Source of the DNA: JBCBEX01 sp038528235
GTDB taxonomy: Bacteria > Bacteroidota > Rhodothermia > Rhodothermales > Rubricoccaceae
Direction of reading: 5' to 3'
Length of the DNA stretch: 23,623 nt
Assembly (NCBI GenBank): GCA_038528235.1
Contig: JBCBEX010000068.1
Location: 1 to 23,623 of the forward strand
The position numbers and the translations under genes are program-made. Below, one piece after another: positions 15,153-21,699 of the stretch (position 1 is the stretch's first letter; each line of letters starts with the position of its first letter). The notes below the pieces were generated by a model, which worked only from the letters and a program-made list of their open reading frames with translations, was not told the origin of the DNA and did no database searches.

Positions 15153-15287
15153 GGTGAGCGGCGAGCTGGATGCGACGAGGTCAGAACGACAACACAACGA
15201 AGCAAGATCGGAGTTTTGAGTGGCCTAGTGGCTTAAATCGAGGCAGGCGGACGCCGATACCGAAGGCTATCCAGCCCTTCTCCGCCC

Positions 15288-16580
15288 ATGTCGTTCGCCG
15301 CCACCCTCGGAACGCTTCTCAGCACCCTCGGGGCCGTCCTCGGGACGCTCGCCTTTGCCGCGTGCGCGCTCGTGGTCGTCTACCTGCTCGTGTTTGCCCT
15401 GGCCAGCCGCCGCCTGCGCCCGACGCCGCCGCTGCGCGAGCCAACGCAGCGCCTCGCGGTCTTCATTCCGGCCTACAAGGAGGACGCGGTCATCGTGGAC
15501 GTGGCGCGGCAGGCGCTCGACCAGACCTATTCGCAGGAGCTCTACGAAGTCATCGTCATCGCGGACTCGTTGCAGCCCGCGACGCTCGCTGCGCTCGACG
15601 CGCTGCCCATCCAGGTCGTCGAGGTGTCGTTCGAGAAGAGCACCAAGGCGAAGGCGCTCAACGCGGCGCTGAGCCTCCTTGCTGCGCAGAAGCAGACGTT
15701 CGACGGCGCCGTGGTCCTCGACGCGGACAACGTGATGGACCGCGACGCCCTCGCGCACCTCGCGGCCTACCTCGACCCCACGCAGCCGGGCAGCGCACGC
15801 GTGGTGCAGGGCCAGCGCGTGGCGAAGAACCTCGACACGCCGATGGCGAAACTCGACGCGCTGAGCGAGGGCATCAACAACCAGATCTTCCGCGCCGGGC
15901 ACGCCAACCTCGGCCTCTCCGCCGCCCTCATCGGCTCCGGCATGGCGTTCGACTACGAGTTGTTCGACCGCTGCATGAACCGCGCGAAGGCCGTCGGCGG
16001 CTTCGATAAGGAACTGGAACTGATGCTGCTCTACGAGGGCATCCGCATCGCGTGGGCGCCCAAGGCGGTGATCTACGACGAGAAGGTGAGCGGCGGGCAG
16101 ACGTTCGAGAACCAGCGCACGCGGTGGCTCTCGGCGCAATTCCACTACCTCCGCCGCCATGCCGCGCGGGGCGTTGCCGGGCTGTTCAGCGGCCGGCTCG
16201 ACTACGCCGACAAGGTCTTCCAGATGGCGCTGCCGCCACGCGCGCTTCTCATCGCGGGGGTGCCAGCGCTGACCCTGCTGGTCTTCGTCGTCGGCGGCCC
16301 CGCAGCGGCGCTGCCTTGGGCCGTCCTCACGGCTACGCTCGTGCTGACGCTCTTCATCGCCATCCCGGCCAACCTGCTGCGCAGCGACATCCTGAGCGCG
16401 GTGCTGCACCTGCCCGGCGGCGTCTGGCGGATGGTCCGCGCGCTCTTTCGCAGCCCGAGCGGCAACCGCACCTTCATCCACACGCCCCACGGGGCTGGGT
16501 CGCAGGTCACCAGTCCCGTGTCACAGGTCCGCAAGGGTGCGGCGTCTGACACGGCCCGCGACCTTCGGCCCTCGACCTAA
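15288..16580 (+). CDS. Membrane GT2 glycosyltransferase
   Basis: A 430-residue family-2 glycosyltransferase. An N-terminal transmembrane helix is at about 12-40, the nucleotide-sugar domain starts at VFIPAYKED (58-66), and the DxD motif is LDADN at 144-148. An acidic DKELEL is at 240-245, QRTRW (QxxRW) at 276-280, and two to three C-terminal transmembrane helices at about 315-365. This is the layout of processive polysaccharide synthases such as cellulose or hyaluronan synthase relatives, so it probably extends an exopolysaccharide or transfers sugar to a membrane lipid carrier. The last 27 residues (404-430) are encoded entirely by the intergenic heptad array at 16497-16592 and look unlike conserved protein. 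The GT4 gene begins 14 bases after the stop. The linear sugar product is unknown. Confidence 0.9.
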   Translation: MSFAATLGTLLSTLGAVLGTLAFAACALVVVYLLVFALASRRLRPTPPLREPTQRLAVFIPAYKEDAVIVDVARQALDQTYSQELYEVIVIADSLQPATLAALDALPIQVVEVSFEKSTKAKALNAALSLLAAQKQTFDGAVVLDADNVMDRDALAHLAAYLDPTQPGSARVVQGQRVAKNLDTPMAKLDALSEGINNQIFRAGHANLGLSAALIGSGMAFDYELFDRCMNRAKAVGGFDKELELMLLYEGIRIAWAPKAVIYDEKVSGGQTFENQRTRWLSAQFHYLRRHAARGVAGLFSGRLDYADKVFQMALPPRALLIAGVPALTLLVFVVGGPAAALPWAVLTATLVLTLFIAIPANLLRSDILSAVLHLPGGVWRMVRALFRSPSGNRTFIHTPHGAGSQVTSPVSQVRKGAASDTARDLRPST

Positions 16581-16592
16581 GACCCACGACCG
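16497..16592. repeat. Inverted heptanucleotide arrays (5 reverse, 5 forward units)
   Basis: Five 7-base units at 16497-16531 all have GTC at positions 3-5. After a 26-base spacer, five units at 16558-16592 have GAC (one GGC) at the same positions. The second array ends two bases before the GT4 ATG at 16595. The outer parts are complementary: GGGTCGCAGGTC (16497-16508) pairs with GACCTAAGACCC (16574-16585) at 10 of 12 positions. A long imperfect hairpin spanning the junction between the two glycosyltransferase genes is therefore possible. The arrays overlap the 3' end of the upstream reading frame. Confidence 0.7.
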
Positions 16593-16594
16593 CT

Positions 16595-17821
16595 ATGCGA
16601 ATCGGCATCGAAGCCCAGCGCATCTTCCGGCGCAAGAAGCACGGCATGGACATCGTCGCGCTCGAGTCGCTGCGCCACCTCCAGCAGTTCTCACAGCAGC
16701 CCGGCCACGAGCACGAGTACGTCGTCTTCGTGAAGCCCGGCGAGGACCCGTGCCTGGCGTCGTCGGAGAACCTGTTCGTCTACGAGCTCGACGCGCCGAG
16801 CTACCCCGTCTGGGAGCAGGTTGCGCTGCCGCAGGCGGCCAAGAAGGCGTGCGTGGACGTGCTCCACTGCACGAGCAACACCGCGCCGCTGAACAGCCCC
16901 GTCCCGACGGTCGTGACTGTGCACGACGTGATCTACCTCGAAGGGCGCGCCTCGGCGATCCTGCGCGGGAGCGGGACGTGGTACCAGCGCCTCGGCAACC
17001 TCTACCGCCGCCAGGTCGTCCCGAGCGTCGCGCACCGCGCGGCGAAGGTGCTCACGGTGTCCGAGTACGAGCGCCGCCGCATCCTCGACACGCTGCCGAT
17101 GCCCGCAGAGAAGTTGGATGTGGTTTACAACGGCGTCGGCGCGCACTTTCGCCCCGTCGAGAGTGCCGACGAGCAGCGCCGCGTCCGCCAGCGCTACGGT
17201 TTGCCCGAGGACTTCCTCTTCTTCCTCGGCAACACCGACCCGAAGAAAAACCTGCCTGGCGTCATCACGGCCTACGTCGAGTACGCCCGCAGCGTCGCTC
17301 TGGACGACAGGGCTCCCACGCCGCTCGTGATTGCCGACTACGCCCGCGAGGCGCTCGACGTGCACCTGCGCGCCCTCGACGCGCTCGACCTCGCGCCGCG
17401 CTTCATCCTGCCGGGCTACATGGCGAACACCGACCTCCCGGCGATCTACAGCCAGGCGGCGCTGTTTCTCTACCCGTCGCTGCGGGAGAGTTTCGGGATC
17501 CCGATTCTCGAAGCGATGGCCTGCGGTGCGCCTGTCATTACGTCGCGCGCCGCGTCGATGCCCGAGGTCGCCGGCGATGCCGCCGTGCTGATCGAGCCGA
17601 CGCAGCCGTCGTCGCTCGCGAGTGCGATCCGCCACGTCCTCGCCGACGCGACGCTTCAGGCCGACCTCCGCCGCCAGGGCTTCGCCCGCGCCGAACGGTT
17701 CTCGTGGGCCCGCACCGCTGAGCGCCTCGTCGAGATCTACGAGGAGGTGGCGGGTGCTCCGGTGCCCGCCGCCGTGCCGAACCCCGTCGCCGCCGAGCCC
17801 GCTTTCCGCCTCGCGGCCTAG
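16595..17821 (+). CDS. GT4-family (GT-B fold) glycosyltransferase
   Basis: A 408-residue retaining glycosyltransferase of the GT4 / glycos_transf_1 type. The N-terminal half has MRIGIEAQRIF and the sugar-acceptor domain motif TVVTVHDVIYLEG at 105-117. The linker LTVSEYERRRI is near 153-163 and a KNLPG segment at 218-222. The nucleotide-sugar domain carries ESFGIPILEAMACG at 298-311, which includes the EX7E pair E298 and E306. It is soluble or peripheral and would add a sugar to a growing glycan from a nucleotide-sugar donor. The ATG at 16595 follows the heptad array by two bases and is 14 bases after the previous gene's stop. The Ala/Pro-rich C-terminus (about 388-408) is probably disordered. 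Confidence 0.93.
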   Translation: MRIGIEAQRIFRRKKHGMDIVALESLRHLQQFSQQPGHEHEYVVFVKPGEDPCLASSENLFVYELDAPSYPVWEQVALPQAAKKACVDVLHCTSNTAPLNSPVPTVVTVHDVIYLEGRASAILRGSGTWYQRLGNLYRRQVVPSVAHRAAKVLTVSEYERRRILDTLPMPAEKLDVVYNGVGAHFRPVESADEQRRVRQRYGLPEDFLFFLGNTDPKKNLPGVITAYVEYARSVALDDRAPTPLVIADYAREALDVHLRALDALDLAPRFILPGYMANTDLPAIYSQAALFLYPSLRESFGIPILEAMACGAPVITSRAASMPEVAGDAAVLIEPTQPSSLASAIRHVLADATLQADLRRQGFARAERFSWARTAERLVEIYEEVAGAPVPAAVPNPVAAEPAFRLAA

Positions 17822-17839
17822 TTCGTCTGCCTCATTTCA

Positions 17840-17952
17840 TCATCCCGAGTGATCCTCGACTTGATCGAGGATCCATACGGTCTCCCTTGTCAGCCTGAAC
17901 GACCCAAACTGGCCCTGAGCATCGTATGGGTCCCCGCCTGCGTGGGGATGAC
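17840..17952. repeat. REP/BIME-like pair of inverted palindromes
   Basis: First palindrome: a perfect 9-bp stem GATCCTCGA (17851-17859) with TCGAGGATC (17865-17873). Second: TCCCC/GGGGA around GCCTGCGT (17931-17948). The two are arranged head to head: TCATCCC (17840-17846) mirrors GGGATGA (17945-17951), and GGATCCATAC (17869-17878) mirrors GTATGGGTCC (17924-17933) at 9 of 10 bases. When the second unit is read as protein it gives GPRLRGDD, the familiar spurious peptide produced by such repeats in many Proteobacteria. This fits an interspersed REP pair inserted between the GT4 gene and the acetyltransferase gene. Confidence 0.8.
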
Positions 17953-17991
17953 TACAAACGAGCCAGCAGCCAGGGGCATCGCCACCCACCC

Positions 17992-18651
17992 ATGTCTCGT
18001 CTCTCCCATGTTCTAGGCGCGGCCTACCGCGTCGCCAACGCGCGCCTGCGGCTCTGGCGCTGTCGCCTCGGTCGCCTCGTGACCCTCGACGGTGCGCCGC
18101 GCGTCAACGCTGCGGGCACCATCGAGATCGGCGATCGCGTGGCAATCCGTTCGCGTGTGGCGACGACCGAGCTGTCGGCCGGACCGGGCGCCACCATCCG
18201 CATCGGCGCGCACTCGTTCATCAACCACGGGGCTTCGCTCTCGGCGCGGGTCGGCATCACGATCGGCGAGAACGTCCAGATCGCGCCGCACGTCGTCGTG
18301 ATGGACTCCGACTTCCACGCCGTCGGCGACCTGTCCGACCCCGGCAAGCAAGCGCCCATCGTGATCGAGGACGGGGCCTGGCTGGCGATCCGGAGCACGG
18401 TACTCAAGGGCGTGACCGTTGGTCGTGGCGCGGTCGTGGCCGCGGGTGCCGTCGTCGTCAAAGACGTGCCGCCCTACAGCGTCGTCGCGGGCGTCCCGGC
18501 GAAGGTGATCCGACAGATGAAGGCCGATGAGCATCAAGACGCTGCCGCGCCGCTGGAGCCTACCGCCGCCCTCATTCCGAAGGAAACGCGGGGCGACGGA
18601 GCCAGTGCGTCGGCCGCGCTCGACCCCATCATCACGGCGGCGAATCGCTAG
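17992..18651 (+). CDS. Hexapeptide-repeat acyl/acetyltransferase
   Basis: A 219-residue left-handed beta-helix transferase of the LacA/WcaF/CysE-like group. Imperfect hexapeptide repeats run from about 40 to 165 (IEIGDRVAIRSRV, TIRIGAHSFI, ITIGENVQIAP, VTVGRGAVVAAGAVV). The catalytic histidine is in DSDFHAVG (H109), and a VVAGVPAKVI segment ends the helix, typical of O-acetyltransferases. It would move an acetyl group from acetyl-CoA to a sugar hydroxyl, probably on the glycan made by the neighbouring glycosyltransferases. The start at 17992 is chosen because the in-frame ATG at 17926 lies inside the REP element. The last about 40 residues are Ala-rich and probably disordered. The next glycosyltransferase begins 54 bases on. 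Confidence 0.9.
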   Translation: MSRLSHVLGAAYRVANARLRLWRCRLGRLVTLDGAPRVNAAGTIEIGDRVAIRSRVATTELSAGPGATIRIGAHSFINHGASLSARVGITIGENVQIAPHVVVMDSDFHAVGDLSDPGKQAPIVIEDGAWLAIRSTVLKGVTVGRGAVVAAGAVVVKDVPPYSVVAGVPAKVIRQMKADEHQDAAAPLEPTAALIPKETRGDGASASAALDPIITAANR

Positions 18652-18705
18652 CCGCCTTCTTCCACCCACCTGCTGATACCACCCAGCACGTCGTCTCACC
18701 CCGCC

Positions 18706-19899
18706 ATGCTGTCCCCCCTCGAACTCGCCTTCTGGCTGGCCGTCGCCGTCATCGTCTACACCTACGTTGGCTATGGCGCGGTGCTGTGGATGCTCGTCAA
18801 GGTGCGTGACCTGCTGGGCTTCAGCCCCCGCCAGCCCGACCTCGCCGACCCCGAGGTGGCAGCGTACGAGCCCGAGGTCACGCTCGTCGTGGCGGCCTAC
18901 AACGAGGAGCGCGATATCCTGCAGAAGCTCGAAAACTCGCTGGCGCAGGACTATCCGAAGGACAAGCTCAAGCTGCTGTTTGTCACGGACGGCTCGACGG
19001 ACCGCACGCCGCAGCTCTTGCTCGGCTATCCGGGCGTGAAGCTGCTCCACCGCGCCGGGCGCGCAGGCAAGATCGCCGCCATGAACCGCGCGATGAAGCA
19101 CGTCGAGACGCCCATCGTGATCTTCTCCGACGCCAACGCGATGCTCAACCGCGAGGCGGTGCGCAACATCGTCAAGCACTACGCCGACCCGACCGTGGGC
19201 GCCGTCTCGGGCGAGAAGCGCATCCGGGCCGCCGAGGCCGACGCCGCCTCGGGCGCGGGCGAGGGCCTCTACTGGCGCTACGAGTCCGCGCTCAAACACC
19301 TCGACGCGCGGCTGCACACCGTCGTCGGGGCCGCGGGCGAGCTGTTCTCGCTCCGCACCGACCTCTTCCACCCGAGCGAGCCCGACACGCTGCTCGACGA
19401 CTTCATGCTCACGCTGCGGGTAGCGCAGCAGGGCTACCGCGTCGCCTACGCCACCGACGCCAACGCGACCGAGCTGCCCTCAGCGACGGTCGAGGACGAG
19501 TTCAAGCGCAAGGTGCGCATCTGCGCGGGCGGCTTCCAGAGCATGGCGCGGCTACTCAGCCTGCTCAACCCGCGCCACGGCTGGACGACGTTCCAGTACG
19601 TCTCCCACCGCGTGTTGCGTTGGGCGGTCACGCCGCCGCTGCTCCTCGTCGCGTTTGCGCTCAACTTCGTGCTCGGCCTCACGAGTCCGCTCTACGCGGC
19701 GCTCTACGGCGCGCAGACTGCGTTCTGGTTGCTCGCGCTCGCAGGCTGGCGCTGGCAGGACCGCGAGGTGAAGGTTAAGGGCTTCTTCGTGCCGTTCTAC
19801 TTCGCTGTGATGAACGTGGCGGCCTTCTTTGGCTTCGCGCGGTGGCTGCGCGGCCAGCAGTCCGTCAACTGGGAGCGCGCCGCTCGCGCCACGGCCTGA
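18706..19899 (+). CDS. Membrane GT2 glycosyltransferase
   Basis: A 397-residue family-2 glycosyltransferase. A transmembrane helix at 8-30 (FWLAVAVIVYTYVGYGAVLW) is followed by the catalytic domain: VVAAYNEERDI at 61-71, FVTDGSTDRT at 92-101, SDANAML at 141-147 (metal/nucleotide site), LLDDFMLTLR at 229-238, and a Q/HxxRW-like HRVLRW at 301-306. Two to three C-terminal transmembrane helices follow (about 308-345 and 358-380). In layout it is close to synthases of poly-N-acetylglucosamine and hyaluronan type. The ATG at 18706 follows a C-rich leader without Shine-Dalgarno. It is probably the last gene of the exopolysaccharide block. A terminator on the opposite strand lies between it and the convergent T9SS gene. 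Confidence 0.92.
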   Translation: MLSPLELAFWLAVAVIVYTYVGYGAVLWMLVKVRDLLGFSPRQPDLADPEVAAYEPEVTLVVAAYNEERDILQKLENSLAQDYPKDKLKLLFVTDGSTDRTPQLLLGYPGVKLLHRAGRAGKIAAMNRAMKHVETPIVIFSDANAMLNREAVRNIVKHYADPTVGAVSGEKRIRAAEADAASGAGEGLYWRYESALKHLDARLHTVVGAAGELFSLRTDLFHPSEPDTLLDDFMLTLRVAQQGYRVAYATDANATELPSATVEDEFKRKVRICAGGFQSMARLLSLLNPRHGWTTFQYVSHRVLRWAVTPPLLLVAFALNFVLGLTSPLYAALYGAQTAFWLLALAGWRWQDREVKVKGFFVPFYFAVMNVAAFFGFARWLRGQQSVNWERAARATA

Positions 19900-19938
19900 A
19901 CGTCCGTGTGCAGCGCGTAACGTAGCCCCTGTCAACAG

Positions 19939-19979
19939 AAAACGCCGCCGCTCGCCGGGGGGACAGGCGAACGGCGGCG
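19939..19979 (-). terminator. Rho-independent terminator of the T9SS-substrate gene
   Basis: A 14-bp stem with one mismatch, CGCCGCCGCTCGCC (19943-19956) with GGCGAACGGCGGCG (19966-19979), and a 9-base loop. On the minus strand it is followed by TTTT (19942-19939). It begins 48 bases after the stop of the minus-strand gene at 20028. No T-run follows on the plus side, so it serves the minus strand. Confidence 0.88.
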
Positions 19980-20027
19980 CGTGGGGAGCTCAGGCGAGCT
20001 ACATGTCGCTAGTGCGCGCTGAGGTGT

Positions 20028-21377
20028 CTAGCGTGCGAGCGTGACCCGACGCACGTCCGAGAACGTCGTACCCTGTGCGCGGACGATGTAGAGCCCGCTC
20101 GGCAGATCCGCGGCGTCGAGCGTGAGCACGCGGGCCTGGTCAGCGGGGAGCGTCGCATCGAAGAGCGTCGCCACGCGGCGTCCGAGTGCGTCGAAGACAG
20201 CGACCTCTACGAGCTGCTCCTGGGCCACGGCGAGCGAGAACGTCGCCCGCTCCGCGAACGGGTTCGGGTAGGCCGCCGATAGCGTGTGCGTGCCCGCCAC
20301 GCCGAGGGCAAGCTCGACCTCGGGGCTATACGCGAACGCGCCGTCGAAGTCGACCTGGCGGAGGCGGAACGTGTAGGTGCCAGCCGGGAGAGCGTCGGTG
20401 CTGAAGCGGTAGGTCTGTGCCTCCGTCGTCGTGCCTGCGCCCGCGACGAAACCGACCGGGGCGAAGTCGCCCGTGGTGCGGCGCAGTTCCACGTCGAAGC
20501 CCGCGTTGTTGGTCTCCGAAGAGGTGGCCCAGGAGAGCACGACGCGCTCGCCCGCGCGCTGCGCCTCGAAGGTGGTCAGCTCGACCGGAAGCGCGCTCGC
20601 CGTGGTGGCTTGTGTACCCGGGAGTGCGGTGAAGTCCGGCGCATTGCCGAAGTTGGTCGAGCCGTTGCCCGGTACCTCTGGGATCACGTCCGAGGAGAAG
20701 AAGCTGCCATCCGGGTTGGCGTAGGCCGTGAAGAGCTGGAAGAGGTCCGAGGCGCTCGCGCGGCTGGTGCCCCCCGTGATGCCGAGGTCGGCTAGTTCGA
20801 GCTTGATCTCAAAGCCCCGGTCGCCCGGGTTGCTTGAGAGCCCCGCCGGAACGTGCAAGTAGGCAAACGAGCCGCCTGCGAACGGGCCGCTGGCGTCGGC
20901 GTCGAAGGCGGTGCCATCGACGGCGAGCGCGCCGAGGAACACGTCGGCGGCGCTGGTGCCTGCGTAGGAGACGACGTTGATGAAGCCGGTGTCGGTCCCG
21001 TCGCCCGGGTCACCGTGGGTGAGGCGGATGCCCCATTCCGTGCTCGGGAGTTCGAGCGTCGGGTTGGCGCCCTCGAAGCCACCAAACGAGGTGGGGAGCG
21101 CGGTGCCCGCCGGGGTGCCCGTCGTCTGGCTGGCGATGTCGAGCCAGATGTAGAGGCTGTTGAAGTTGCTCTCGGTGGTGCCGCCGACGTAGAGGTAGAG
21201 GTCGGTGGCGTCGGCGAAGCCCTTGAGCTCGATCAGGCCCCAGTCGCCGAAGCCCTGGCTCTGGGTGTAGGTGCCGAGAAGCTCGTACTCGGGGTCGTCG
21301 CCGATGCCGTCGACGGTGGGCTGGGCGGCGAGGGGGAGCGCGAGGAAGAGCGCGAAGAGCGTGGTGGCAAGACGCAT
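20028..21377 (-). CDS. Secreted protein with T9SS type A C-terminal sorting domain
   Basis: A 449-residue secreted protein. It has a signal peptide (MRLATTLFALFLALPLAA, cleavage before Q) and an N-terminal beta-rich domain opening with TVDGIGDDPEYELLG, which resembles DOMON/CBM9-like domains of secreted sugar- or ligand-binding proteins. A fibronectin-type segment (ELTTFEAQRAGERVVLSW with TSSETNNAGFDVE) is at about 265-350. A type IX secretion sorting domain is at about 369-449, starting with AYPNPFAERATFSL and ending DVRRVTLAR. The protein is exported by Sec, then carried across the outer membrane by the type IX machinery and attached or released. Upstream is a promoter candidate and a perfect 14-bp LacI-type palindrome, so expression may respond to a sugar signal. 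A strong terminator follows. The ligand is unknown. Confidence 0.88.
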   Translation of the reverse strand: MRLATTLFALFLALPLAAQPTVDGIGDDPEYELLGTYTQSQGFGDWGLIELKGFADATDLYLYVGGTTESNFNSLYIWLDIASQTTGTPAGTALPTSFGGFEGANPTLELPSTEWGIRLTHGDPGDGTDTGFINVVSYAGTSAADVFLGALAVDGTAFDADASGPFAGGSFAYLHVPAGLSSNPGDRGFEIKLELADLGITGGTSRASASDLFQLFTAYANPDGSFFSSDVIPEVPGNGSTNFGNAPDFTALPGTQATTASALPVELTTFEAQRAGERVVLSWATSSETNNAGFDVELRRTTGDFAPVGFVAGAGTTTEAQTYRFSTDALPAGTYTFRLRQVDFDGAFAYSPEVELALGVAGTHTLSAAYPNPFAERATFSLAVAQEQLVEVAVFDALGRRVATLFDATLPADQARVLTLDAADLPSGLYIVRAQGTTFSDVRRVTLAR

Positions 21378-21406
21378 GGGCGCAGAGGAGGATGAGAGAG
21401 TGAGAC

Positions 21407-21420
21407 TGAAAGCGCTTTCA
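21407..21420. promoter_or_regulatory. LacI/CcpA-type operator palindrome
   Basis: A perfect 14-bp palindrome, TGAAAGCGCTTTCA, fitting the known catabolite-responsive element / LacI-family consensus TGWAANCGNTNWCA. It lies 30 bases before the ATG of the minus-strand T9SS gene, touching the candidate -10 box at 21420-21425. A repressor bound here would block initiation. No LacI-type gene is in the window. Confidence 0.75.
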
Positions 21421-21449
21421 TATTACCGCTTGCAGGACGCCGGACGCAA
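21420..21449 (-). promoter_or_regulatory. Candidate promoter of the T9SS-substrate gene
   Basis: On the minus strand, TTGCGT (21449-21444) and TAATAT (21425-21420) are separated by 18 bases and immediately followed by the LacI-type palindrome. The start point would fall in or just after the operator. The match to the Bacteroidota consensus (TTG, then TAnnTTTG) is partial. The rest of the 322-base divergent region (21378-21699) shows nothing else clear; a promoter for the plus-strand gene was not identified. Confidence 0.45.
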
Positions 21450-21699
21450 CAACGTCAGTGCGGTCTGGAACGGAGTCGTGACACCTCCTCCGGCTAATTG
21501 AATGCCGCAAGGTCAGGGAACGGCGCTTTCTTGAGGCGGGCGTCTGTCTCGCGCATGCTCGCCGACTCCTCCGCGCCGCGGTCGGTCCCGGCAGGAGCAC
21601 CTTGACGCATACAGTAGATTCCCCCATCCCACCCCGTCGTTGCGCATCTCGTTGTCGTGCGCGGCGGTGTGCCCTCCACCTGCCCGGCTTCTCGACCTG

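Noticed and set aside
17926..17991. N-terminal extension MGPRLRGDD of the acetyltransferase
   Set aside because: It is the translation of a REP palindrome; the conserved fold starts after the ATG at 17992.
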